From: Ignavibacteria bacterium RIFOXYC2_FULL_35_21
Lineage (GTDB): Bacteria > Bacteroidota > Ignavibacteria > Kapaibacteriales > UBA2268
Assembly (NCBI GenBank): GCA_001804705.1
Contig: MHAY01000053.1
Location: 1-63,294, forward strand
DNA: 63,294 bases
Direction of reading: 5' to 3'
Of the stretch, positions 42,167-50,633 are shown one piece after another. The position numbers and the translations under genes were made by a program. How positions within the stretch are numbered: the first letter of the stretch is position 1; each line of letters starts with the position of its first letter. The notes under the pieces were generated by a model that did not search any database, was not told the origin of the DNA, and saw only the letters and a program-made list of their open reading frames with translations.

Positions 42167-43045
42167 TTAAAAGGCAAAGGTCAAACCGAATTTCCAGTTG
42201 TCATACATTAATGGTGGTTCTGTTGCAAATGGCCAGTCCATATTCTTTTTTTTCAGTTCATATTCGCCATATTTGTATAGATTGACCAAAACAAAGTGGA
42301 CTATTGGACCGGCTCCGGGAGATGTTTTAGCTATTTTATGTGTAAAATATTCAATTAATCCCTTTCCCATACCTGATATTACTTCACTGCCAAGCCAATA
42401 CCAAGTCATAAATCGTGGATATATAATAACTCTTTCATAAGATGCACCGATACTAAGTGGAGCAAAAAACTGAAACTTAAATCCAGCCTCAAAAGACTGG
42501 CAAAATCTGAATTTTCCATCATCATAAATTTTTAATCTATTACTCGTAGCCGGATTAGTCAAGTCTTTTTCTTTGAAGCTTACTTTACTCCAAAAGACAT
42601 TTCCTGTATTAAATAATACAAAATCACTTCCTTCGGATATATGATATCCATACCCTCGGCTAAGACCAAGCCCTAATTTCCATACATCTGAATTCAGATT
42701 ATTACCGATTTTTTCTTTTGCAGTCCAATCGGATGTCATAGTACCAATCAGGAAATAAGTGAATTTATAGCTCATCCCAAACTGATTGAATAAGTCGAAT
42801 TTCTTTTTTGTGAAGCCAAGTTTAAGTTCAGCACTGCTTATTTCAGTAAAACTTTCTTTTATATAATCATTTTTGAATCTTGGTATTCCCATTCCATATA
42901 CTATATCTATGGTTGGATATTCGGAGGATAATGCAGCTAATGAATCCGAATCAAGGTACTCATCCCAAAATTCAGATTTATCCTGTGCATTTAGAACTAT
43001 ATTTATCATAAATAAGCTTGCAAAAATGAAGTAAATATTTTTCAT
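42167..43045 (-). CDS. Outer-membrane beta-barrel protein, paralog of the 30208-31092 gene
   Basis: A 292-residue protein with a signal peptide ending about VLNAQ. Aromatic amphipathic strands (IDIVYGMGIPRFKN, MSYKFTYFLIGTMTSDW, KLGLGLSRGYGYHI, FCQSFEAGFKFQFFAP) and a C-terminal phenylalanine (FGLTFAF) point to an outer-membrane barrel. The likeness to the 30208-31092 product covers the whole mature region, including the conserved SGYGYH, FWSKV, YPRFMTWYWLG and NMDWPF stretches. The residues around 230-260 (GMGKGLIEYFTHKIA) look like a loop or plug. The function is unknown. It is followed by a strong terminator and is probably monocistronic. Confidence 0.75.
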   Translation of the reverse strand: MKNIYFIFASLFMINIVLNAQDKSEFWDEYLDSDSLAALSSEYPTIDIVYGMGIPRFKNDYIKESFTEISSAELKLGFTKKKFDLFNQFGMSYKFTYFLIGTMTSDWTAKEKIGNNLNSDVWKLGLGLSRGYGYHISEGSDFVLFNTGNVFWSKVSFKEKDLTNPATSNRLKIYDDGKFRFCQSFEAGFKFQFFAPLSIGASYERVIIYPRFMTWYWLGSEVISGMGKGLIEYFTHKIAKTSPGAGPIVHFVLVNLYKYGEYELKKKNMDWPFATEPPLMYDNWKFGLTFAF

Positions 43046-43122
43046 ATTAATCCAACATATTGTTAATAAATTTTCAAAATTGAAATTCTTTAAAATTAAA
43101 TTTAATAAATATCTTTATAAAG

Positions 43123-45990
43123 TCAATTAATAGTCAACTCTGCTTTAACAACGACTATTGTTAAATCGTCATAAGGTTCGACCTCATCTGAAAAATCACT
43201 GACAGTTTTTACTATGTTGTCCATAATATTTTCAGAAGATAAAGATACATTATTTTTAAATGTTTCCATCAATCTTGTTTCGTCAAAATCATCTGATTTA
43301 CTGTTCCTGGCTTCGATGACACCATCAGAGATAAACAAAAAAACATCACCCGGCGAATAATCCATATTAATTTCTTCAATGTTGCCGTCAAATACTTCCT
43401 TCCTGCTTTTACCGAGTAAAATACCTTTAGGTAAAATTTTAGTAACCGAATTATCAAGGGATTTGTAATAATATATCGGTAGATGTCCAGCCCGAGCAAT
43501 ATTCACTTTTCTTAAAGATGAATCAAATTTTGCAGCAATAACAGTAACAAAAGCACCCTTTTCCAAATATTTATATAGCAACTGATTTGCTCTAACAAAT
43601 AACTCCCTTGGTGTAAGCATGAATTCGTTTAAAGTGCGAAGTATTCCCTGAATTTTTGACATGTACAATGCAGCCGAAGTGCCTTTCCCACTCACATCCC
43701 CAACAATCACAGTGATTTCATTCATTGTACCGTTAAGATAATCAAAGAAATCTCCTCCGACCTCGAGGGCAGGCATTGATATGCCGGATATATCAAGGCC
43801 TTCGACTTCAGGTACTCTTTGGGGCAGGGAAGCAATTTGAATACGACGGGCTATTTCGAGTTCGTGTTTGAGCCTCTCCTGTATAGTACATTCTTCAACT
43901 AAAAAAGTGTTTTCAATTGCTATTGAAGCCTGGGTAAGAATTGCAGAAAGAAAATTAAAATCTTCGCGGGTGAATGATTTTTCAGACCTTTTCTCTCCCA
44001 ATAGAACTGCACCTACTACAATGTCTTTGGACCTAATAGGAACTATATAAGAAAATTTATAATCATGAAAAATTGTCTTGATTGGTTCATACAAATATTC
44101 AATCCTGAACTCGCCGTGAAATTCTCTTATTGCCTCCGATAGTTTTCTACCTGATTGAAGACAAAGTTCCCCGAAGGATTTGTAGTCAAAACCAATATAG
44201 TCCTGAGCGATAACTCTCTCTTCATTTTTGAATAAAATAACACCGATTCTTTTCAGATGAAATAATTCGATAAGCTCTTTGGCAATGCTTGCTGATAATT
44301 CTGATATTGTTCCCTTTTTAATTATATCAGAAAATTCTGTAGCTGCACGTCTGTAATCGAATCTTACCTGATAGAACTTTTTGTCAAGCACATTTTTAAT
44401 TCCCTTATTAAGTAGCCAAAAAACAAAAACACCAAAAAGTGATAGAAATATTATTAACATTTTTGTATATACTTCCTGCAATTCAGTGCTTAGAGGTGAG
44501 TTTAGTACTGTAATTGATGTTCCCGATAACTTAATATTAGGGAAGTTAAACCTCCAGTTGGACAAAAACCATATCCCCAATAAAATGATTCCAATAAATG
44601 TTATTTTCCATAATGCCGACAGAAGTATATACTGTATATTTTTTGGCACTTTTATCGTAAGGTCGAGAAGAGAATATTTCCCGATTGTATATATATATGC
44701 TATCGGAAGTAAAAGAAGTGATATTGGTAAAATTTCAGGGAATGGAGCCATTCTCAGTAATTGGGTTTCAAATATGAGATAATATATTCTCTCAAATAAT
44801 GCAGAATATAAAAAACATAATAACATGAAGTAAAAAGTAAATCTAATCAACCTGCTTGTCTTTTTATGTTCCTCCGTTGTATGTTTACGGTAGATAATAC
44901 TTACAACAAATCCAATAAGAATATTTGACAAAGCAAAGAAAAAGAAGAATTGTGAATAATTTGTTGTATTATTCATATTCAGAAAGAAAATATAAAAAAC
45001 ATTTGATGATATAAAATAAATACCTCCAAGAATGAATGGAACTATCCATATCCATTGTTTGCGTATCAATTCGGTATGTTCTTTTGGGAAATATAGCAGA
45101 TGCTTAATTATTAATGGTATGCCTATAGCCGAACAAGCAGAAAGTGTCAGAAACTGGAGTATTGTCAATAAATCATAGTCAAGAAAATAACGGTGCTCAA
45201 TACCACTATAAATAAGAAATCCTGAAAGAATAAATGTAAGGCTGATAAGTCTCGCAGCTTGAATTCCAGGCCTTTTGACACCGATAAATAAACCGAATCC
45301 ATAGAAGACAAAGCTTACAAAGAATATAAACAAATAACTGAAAGTTACACCAATTTTTGCAAGTTCAACATCATACTCCAGAATTTGATTATTCCTAAGT
45401 ACTTTGTAATGAAGCACATCTTCACTGTTATTAACTCTAAGATATCTGTCTGCATCATAACCGTCAATAAAGGTTCTTCCGTTGATTGAAATAATATAAT
45501 CACCTGCTTTTAATCCTGCTCTTTCTGAGCCGCCACCTTTGAAAACACTTACAATAAGAACACATGAAGGCATTTCTTTTATGAAATCTACTGGTAAATC
45601 AGCATTTCTAACTTTAATTTTATCATATTTTATTGGAAGTGAATTATTAAGAATTCCAAGATTAATCCTGGATGAATCATTATATGATTTTAGGATTTTG
45701 GCTAAATGCAATGTGTCCTTAATTACAGTTCCATTAATATCTCTCAATAAAGAACCTAACTTAACGGTGAATGAGCTATTTGTTTCTCCGTCCTTTGCAT
45801 TTGTTTTAGATAGAATACCCGAAAATTCTTTTGATATATACATCTTTGAAGGAAGAGTTATCCATTGATTTTCATCCGTTGTCGAGGTAACCGAACGTAT
45901 GAAGCTCATGGAAGACAAAATGATTAAATAGGTAGCTATTGATGTAATCAATAGACGAAAAAAGTTCGGATTTTTTTCGAGACTCGGCAT
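43123..45990 (-). CDS. Membrane PDZ-GAF-SpoIIE (PP2C) serine phosphatase
   Basis: A 955-residue regulator. After one N-terminal membrane segment comes a region of about 100 residues outside the membrane, then a PDZ-like domain (about 130-215: VLIVSVFKGGGSERAGLKAG, YIISINGRTFIDGYDADRYL). Several membrane helices follow (about 222-440) with another near 470-490 and 515-535. A GAF domain (about 570-715: AKELIELFHLKRIGVILF, NFLSAILTQASIAIENTFLV) leads to a C-terminal SpoIIE phosphatase (about 730-955) with PP2C metal sites GGDFFDY, VIVGDVSGKGTSAALYMS, FLFISDGVIEAR and PYDDLTIVVV. It probably dephosphorylates an anti-sigma-factor antagonist in a partner-switching pathway in response to an envelope signal. 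No such partner gene is adjacent. Confidence 0.88.
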   Translation of the reverse strand: MPSLEKNPNFFRLLITSIATYLIILSSMSFIRSVTSTTDENQWITLPSKMYISKEFSGILSKTNAKDGETNSSFTVKLGSLLRDINGTVIKDTLHLAKILKSYNDSSRINLGILNNSLPIKYDKIKVRNADLPVDFIKEMPSCVLIVSVFKGGGSERAGLKAGDYIISINGRTFIDGYDADRYLRVNNSEDVLHYKVLRNNQILEYDVELAKIGVTFSYLFIFFVSFVFYGFGLFIGVKRPGIQAARLISLTFILSGFLIYSGIEHRYFLDYDLLTILQFLTLSACSAIGIPLIIKHLLYFPKEHTELIRKQWIWIVPFILGGIYFISSNVFYIFFLNMNNTTNYSQFFFFFALSNILIGFVVSIIYRKHTTEEHKKTSRLIRFTFYFMLLCFLYSALFERIYYLIFETQLLRMAPFPEILPISLLLLPIAYIYTIGKYSLLDLTIKVPKNIQYILLSALWKITFIGIILLGIWFLSNWRFNFPNIKLSGTSITVLNSPLSTELQEVYTKMLIIFLSLFGVFVFWLLNKGIKNVLDKKFYQVRFDYRRAATEFSDIIKKGTISELSASIAKELIELFHLKRIGVILFKNEERVIAQDYIGFDYKSFGELCLQSGRKLSEAIREFHGEFRIEYLYEPIKTIFHDYKFSYIVPIRSKDIVVGAVLLGEKRSEKSFTREDFNFLSAILTQASIAIENTFLVEECTIQERLKHELEIARRIQIASLPQRVPEVEGLDISGISMPALEVGGDFFDYLNGTMNEITVIVGDVSGKGTSAALYMSKIQGILRTLNEFMLTPRELFVRANQLLYKYLEKGAFVTVIAAKFDSSLRKVNIARAGHLPIYYYKSLDNSVTKILPKGILLGKSRKEVFDGNIEEINMDYSPGDVFLFISDGVIEARNSKSDDFDETRLMETFKNNVSLSSENIMDNIVKTVSDFSDEVEPYDDLTIVVVKAELTIN

Positions 45991-46092
45991 AATTCACCAA
46001 TTAAAATTATTTAGTTTTTATTTACGATTTTTCATAATAAAAAGTTTCATAAGTAAATTTGAAAAAATATTTCTCATTATTTTTTCAAATTT

Positions 46093-46788
46093 ATGAAATC
46101 ACAGGAAATAATTAAGAGATTGAAATCTTTAAGTAATAAGAAAAATGTCGAGGGAATTGCCCGGTTCGGGATTAATCCCGAAGGCACGCTTGGTATCCCT
46201 GTTACTACACTAAGAAAAATAGCAAAGGAAATTGGTAAAGGCCATGAACTCGCACAAGAGCTATGGGAAAGTGGTATTCATGAGGCGAGAATACTTGCGG
46301 CACTTATTGACATACCCTCGGAAGTTACTGTAAAACAAGCTGAAATATGGCTCAAAGGCCTCGATTCATGGGATGTCTGCGACCAGTTAATGATGAATCT
46401 GCTCGATAAAACCGGTTTTGCATTTAAAAAAGCTGCCGAATGGAGTAAAAGAAAGGCAGAATTTGAGAAAAGGGCAGGCTTTGCATTAATGGCATCTCTT
46501 GCCGTTCATGATAAGAAAGCAGGTGATAGTCAATTTAAATTATTTTTCCCGTTAATTATTGAAGCCTCGACTGACGAAAGAAATTTTGTTAAGAAATCTG
46601 TAAATTGGGCTTTGAGGCAAATCGGTAAAAGAAATATGGTACTTAATAAAAAAGTAATCGCAGTTTCTAACGAAATTATTAATAAATTTCCCGAATCCAA
46701 ATCTGCAAAGTGGATTGCAAAGGATGCACTTAGGGAATTGCAGGATGAAATAACAATTAAAAGAATAAATGAAAAGGAGAAAGGTTGA
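46093..46788 (+). CDS. DNA alkylation repair protein, AlkD-like
   Basis: A 231-residue all-helical protein of the AlkD/HEAT-like-repeat family, which removes bulky or positively charged alkylated bases. Typical stretches are GIARFGINPEGTLGIPVTTL (about 20-39), LAQELWESGIHEARILAALI, VKQAEIWLKGLDSWDVCDQL and NFVKKSVNWALRQIGKRN. The conserved tryptophans and the WDxCD aspartate of the catalytic groove are present. It is transcribed away from the SpoIIE phosphatase (102-nt divergent gap) and its stop lies 1 nt before the next gene's ATG. Confidence 0.9.
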   Translation: MKSQEIIKRLKSLSNKKNVEGIARFGINPEGTLGIPVTTLRKIAKEIGKGHELAQELWESGIHEARILAALIDIPSEVTVKQAEIWLKGLDSWDVCDQLMMNLLDKTGFAFKKAAEWSKRKAEFEKRAGFALMASLAVHDKKAGDSQFKLFFPLIIEASTDERNFVKKSVNWALRQIGKRNMVLNKKVIAVSNEIINKFPESKSAKWIAKDALRELQDEITIKRINEKEKG

Positions 46789-46789
46789 T

Positions 46790-48160
46790 ATGAAAAAAAA
46801 TATTATCATTATTTCTTTTATTTTAACAGGATTATTATTGTTTTCCTGTAAGGAAGAATCAAAAAAAATCGAGGAACAATTTTCAGTTACTAAAACCCAG
46901 GAAGAGAAATATGAACTTCTTAATAATCTAAATGATGCAATAAATAAAGAGCCGTACAATATGGATGCATGGAACCAGAAAGGGATTCTTCTTGCTGATT
47001 TGAAAAGATATGACGAAGCTTTGGCTGCATTCAATAAAGCAGTCGAAATTAATCCTAATCTTGCTCTGAACTGGTATAATAAAGGTTTTATGGAAAACAA
47101 ACTTGGCAAAAATGAAGAAGCAGTCAATTCATACAATGAAGCAATAAAAATTAATTCGAATTATTATAAAGCTTATTATAGCCGTGGTATTGCACTGTCG
47201 GAACTTGGAAAACATGAAGAATCTATTAAGTCGTATGATGAAGCAATAAAAATATTTCCCGATTATGACAGCGCATGGGTAAATAAAGGTATTGAACTAT
47301 CCGGAATAGGCAAATATAACCAAGCATTGGAGGCTTATGACAAAGCTCTGTCAATCAATCCTAAATTCGTTTTTGCATACTACAATAAAGGATTGCTGTT
47401 GACTGTAATGAATAAATATGACGATGCCCTTGCTTGTTATTATAAAGCAGTCGAGTATAATCCTAAATATGAGATTGCATGGTACAACATGGGTAACCTG
47501 CTCTCAAATCTTGGCAGGTTTGACGAAGCAATTTATGCACAGGACAAAGCATTATCACTCAATCCCAATAAAGAGGATAACTGGAATAATAAAGGTGTGG
47601 CATTATCGAGTAAGGGTAATTATGATGAAGCAATTAATTGCTTCCTGAAAGCGAAGGAGTTAAATCCAAATAATGACAAAACATGGTACAATCTTGGCAA
47701 TACATATCTAAGTCTGAAAAAGTCGGATGAGGCTTATGAATCTTACAAAAAAGCAATTTCACTCAATCCTAATTATGATAATGCGTGGAATAATCTCGGT
47801 ACATTAAACCTTGCTCTCGGCAGGAATGACGAAGCGTTGAGCAACTATAAAAAAGCAACCGAACTAAACCCTAAGAACAAGAGTGCATGGTATAATTTTG
47901 CAATTGCATATTTCAAAATGAATAAATATAATGAGTCACTGGTCTGCTTTGATAAAGTCATAGAGATTAAACACGACGACGCAGGTGCATATTATGTCAG
48001 AGCTTGTATTTATTCGTTACAGAAAAACAAAGTAAAAGCACTTGTATCTTTGGAAAAAGCACTGACACTTGCACCTCAATACAAGGAAAGAGCTAAGACG
48101 GACAAATATCTTGAGAATATAAGAAATGAGGGGAAGTTTAAAAAGATGGTGGTGGAATGA
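46790..48160 (+). CDS. TPR-repeat lipoprotein
   Basis: 456 residues from the ATG at 46790, the start that gives a lipoprotein signal (KKNIIIISFILTGLLLFSCK, lipobox LLFSC). The rest is about a dozen 34-residue tetratricopeptide repeats with a regular AWYNKGxxLxxLGKYDEAIxSYDKAIxINP pattern (for example WYNMGNLLSNLGRFDEAI). The repeats form a scaffold for protein binding; no enzymatic domain is visible. It follows the AlkD-like gene with a 1-nt gap, so translation is probably coupled, though no functional link is obvious. Confidence 0.9.
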   Translation: MKKNIIIISFILTGLLLFSCKEESKKIEEQFSVTKTQEEKYELLNNLNDAINKEPYNMDAWNQKGILLADLKRYDEALAAFNKAVEINPNLALNWYNKGFMENKLGKNEEAVNSYNEAIKINSNYYKAYYSRGIALSELGKHEESIKSYDEAIKIFPDYDSAWVNKGIELSGIGKYNQALEAYDKALSINPKFVFAYYNKGLLLTVMNKYDDALACYYKAVEYNPKYEIAWYNMGNLLSNLGRFDEAIYAQDKALSLNPNKEDNWNNKGVALSSKGNYDEAINCFLKAKELNPNNDKTWYNLGNTYLSLKKSDEAYESYKKAISLNPNYDNAWNNLGTLNLALGRNDEALSNYKKATELNPKNKSAWYNFAIAYFKMNKYNESLVCFDKVIEIKHDDAGAYYVRACIYSLQKNKVKALVSLEKALTLAPQYKERAKTDKYLENIRNEGKFKKMVVE

Positions 48161-48182
48161 GGTAATTCAGAGTTTCATAGAA

Positions 48183-49601
48183 TTATTTTAAAATTTTTAC
48201 TATTTTATTAAGACATTTCTTTAAATCATTATCTATATCCTTTTCCCAGAATCTGAGAACAATCCAACCCGATTTTGATAATATTACAGTATTTTTTTTA
48301 TCTCTTTGAATCGTTTTTTCAATTTTATTTGTCCAATAGTCTTTGTTTGATTTAATCCTTGATTTTTTAGCCTTCCAATTATAGCCATGCCAAAATTCTC
48401 CATCAACAAAAACGGCTACTTTTTTTTCCTTAAATACAATATCCGGTTTGCCGGTTATAAATGTATTTTTTAATGAATACCTATAACCCAAATTCCATAT
48501 TGCTTTTCTTAATATTATCTCTGGTCTAGTGTCTTTCGATTTAATCTTTGACATTAATTTCGACCTAGTTTTGCTTGTTTTAAAGCCATACTTTGTTATT
48601 ATTGAATTTTCTTTAATGTTTAATAAATATTCTTTTATATTTTTAGCAAATAGATTAGCTAATTTGACAGGTACAGCATTCCCAACTAACTTATAACCAT
48701 CATTTAAGTATTTATAATAAAAAATAAAATCATCGGGGAATGTCTGAATTCTTGCACACTCTCTTATTGTTAATCTTCTATATTTATTTTCATGCTTTTT
48801 ATTAAAAGTCATAACATCTTTTTTAACAACTTCCATGGGCGGGGCTTTGGGATGTAAAGGAGTTTGTCTGCCACTTGCTTGTAGAGTAAAGGATGGTTTG
48901 TCCCAATCTAATACTCTGTTTCTTGACATAAATATGTACGAAAAAGTACCAACCCAATACTCATGATTTGGCACTGCACATTTTAAACCATTAGTATAAT
49001 TATTGCCTTTTGGTTTTTTTGCATTATTTTTTAAATCACTTATAAAATTTATTACAGGTATAATATTTTTTGGTTTTGTACTAAAATCATATTCAATATT
49101 TAAAGATTTTTTAAAGCCAACAAAAAAAACTCTTTTTCGATTTTGAGGTACTCCAAAATCCTTTGCATTAACCTTGATGATTTTAACAGTATATCCAGCC
49201 GCATCAAAACCATCCAAAATATCATTTAAAGCAACGTTATGTCTCATATTCAAAATACCAAGAACATTTTCAGCTAAAAAAAATTTAGGTGTTTTGTCTT
49301 TAACGACCCGAACGAACTCAAGGAATAATTTACCTCGAGGATCATCTATACCTTTGCCGTTACCTGCAATACTCCAGCTCTGACAAGGTGGACCACCAAT
49401 TATTCCGTCAATCTCATTTGGAATTTCTTTGGAAGGTATATCTATAATACTCCTTTTATCAAGATTTGTTTCAGGAAAATTATTTTTGTATGTTTCCCAT
49501 ACTTTACTATCGTTATCATTTGCCCAAATAATTTTATACCCGGCTTTTTTAAAGCCCAAATCAAGGCCACCACAGCCGGAAAATAGGGAAATAATTTTCA
49601 T
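48183..49601 (-). CDS. Fused DNA cytosine-5 methyltransferase - Vsr-type endonuclease
   Basis: A 472-residue fusion. Residues 1-330 are a complete C5 methyltransferase: FSGCGGLDLGFKKAG, GGPPCQSW with catalytic Cys73, AENVLG (111-113), and QNRKRVFFVGF, with a target region (200-300) that closely recalls M.HaeIII as I remember it (NGxKCxxPNHEY, FMSRNRVxxW, QASGRQxxLHPxAP, YRRLTxRECARxQxFPDDF). GGCC specificity is therefore inferred. Residues 345-472 are a Vsr-like mismatch endonuclease: MSKIKSKDTRPEIILRKAIW, GKPDIVF with Asp387, GEFWHGYNW with His405, KIEKTIQRD, GWIVLRFWEKDI. The zinc cysteines/histidine of E. coli Vsr are replaced (E402, Y407, W409). It starts 4 nt after the preceding nuclease-like gene. 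Confidence 0.92.
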   Translation of the reverse strand: MKIISLFSGCGGLDLGFKKAGYKIIWANDNDSKVWETYKNNFPETNLDKRSIIDIPSKEIPNEIDGIIGGPPCQSWSIAGNGKGIDDPRGKLFLEFVRVVKDKTPKFFLAENVLGILNMRHNVALNDILDGFDAAGYTVKIIKVNAKDFGVPQNRKRVFFVGFKKSLNIEYDFSTKPKNIIPVINFISDLKNNAKKPKGNNYTNGLKCAVPNHEYWVGTFSYIFMSRNRVLDWDKPSFTLQASGRQTPLHPKAPPMEVVKKDVMTFNKKHENKYRRLTIRECARIQTFPDDFIFYYKYLNDGYKLVGNAVPVKLANLFAKNIKEYLLNIKENSIITKYGFKTSKTRSKLMSKIKSKDTRPEIILRKAIWNLGYRYSLKNTFITGKPDIVFKEKKVAVFVDGEFWHGYNWKAKKSRIKSNKDYWTNKIEKTIQRDKKNTVILSKSGWIVLRFWEKDIDNDLKKCLNKIVKILK

Positions 49602-49605
49602 AAAA

Positions 49606-50613
49606 TTAACTGAATAATTGTTCCTTGTATTTAATCAAATCACCAATTAACTTATAACATGAAAGCATTTCGAACACGTCAATATTCTTCTTTAAATGAA
49701 AAATTAATCTATTACGGTCAATCAATATTGACTTACGAATTGTTGTTTCTTTAACCCAATTTCCATCTAACTTTCTATAATTATGAGGAATAAATAGAAA
49801 TCTCTGAGGGTATGTTTTTAATGAAATAATCTCATTCCAGGTATCATAACTAATTTCAAGCTGCTTTGCTTTCCATTTATTCTCAGGTGAACAAGTGCAT
49901 TGTACGAAATAGATAGGAATACTATTTAATGAATCGTTATTTGGTATCCATGCAACTAAGTCTAAGCCTGCATCACCACAGTCTCTTTCCGAGAATTCGT
50001 TCTCAGGATATTGAATTTTTTCTCTAATATGTTTTACTAATTCTTTTATTCTATCATTTTTTTTTGAATACTTTAAAAAAAGAGTATCTTCATTAGCTAA
50101 AGGTTCAGTGTTACTACTTCCAAATAAGTGTATTTCTGCATTTTGAGGAAGAAAATCTTTTAAAGCTTCTTTACTTATTATTTCAAAACTACTTGTAAAA
50201 TATTGCCAATGGCTTACCTTAATATCATCTAAATTTGAAGCTAATAATAAAAATAAATATATTTTGTGTTTTATAATTAATGAATCTTTTATTGTAACAA
50301 CTTTACCATCATTTGTAATTTCAAAAGGGTAAAAGTCTTTAAATAAGTGAGCACGGTATTTCAACATATTTAAGCAATCTTTGTAGAAAATTTCTTGCTT
50401 ATCATCTCTTGTTGGTTTATCTGGTTCTTCAAAATCAAACAAATCTACATCATTGTTACTTTTGAATTCATCTTCATCATTTGGGAAATCAAAAAGTTCA
50501 CAAATTGAGAATGCTTTATCGGGATGTGTAATTGTTTTGAGTTCTACATAATCAGCCCATTTATTAATATCTTTATTTCTAGGAGGTTTAGATAAATCTA
50601 TAAATAAACACAT
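49606..50613 (-). CDS. Putative PD-(D/E)xK-type nuclease next to the methyltransferase
   Basis: A 335-residue protein I do not recognise by name. The best clue is about residues 205-245: ERDCGDAGLDLVAWIPNN followed by IPIYFVQCTCSPENKWKAK. This has the shape of a restriction-type PD-(D/E)xK core (D, then a strand ending in QCT/K where many enzymes have ExK or QxK). The residue after QC is T, not K, so catalysis would need a nearby lysine (for example KWKAK) or the site is altered. The N-terminal half is acidic and helical. Its position, 4 nt before a HaeIII-like methyltransferase-Vsr fusion and 20 nt after a ParB-like gene, makes it the candidate restriction enzyme of the operon. Confidence 0.6.
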   Translation of the reverse strand: MCLFIDLSKPPRNKDINKWADYVELKTITHPDKAFSICELFDFPNDEDEFKSNNDVDLFDFEEPDKPTRDDKQEIFYKDCLNMLKYRAHLFKDFYPFEITNDGKVVTIKDSLIIKHKIYLFLLLASNLDDIKVSHWQYFTSSFEIISKEALKDFLPQNAEIHLFGSSNTEPLANEDTLFLKYSKKNDRIKELVKHIREKIQYPENEFSERDCGDAGLDLVAWIPNNDSLNSIPIYFVQCTCSPENKWKAKQLEISYDTWNEIISLKTYPQRFLFIPHNYRKLDGNWVKETTIRKSILIDRNRLIFHLKKNIDVFEMLSCYKLIGDLIKYKEQLFS

Positions 50614-50633
50614 ATTTATTATTAATCTCCAAA

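Noticed and set aside
46552-47136. 194-codon minus-strand frame
   Set aside because: It is antisense to the AlkD-like and TPR genes, both of which are strongly supported; no motif.
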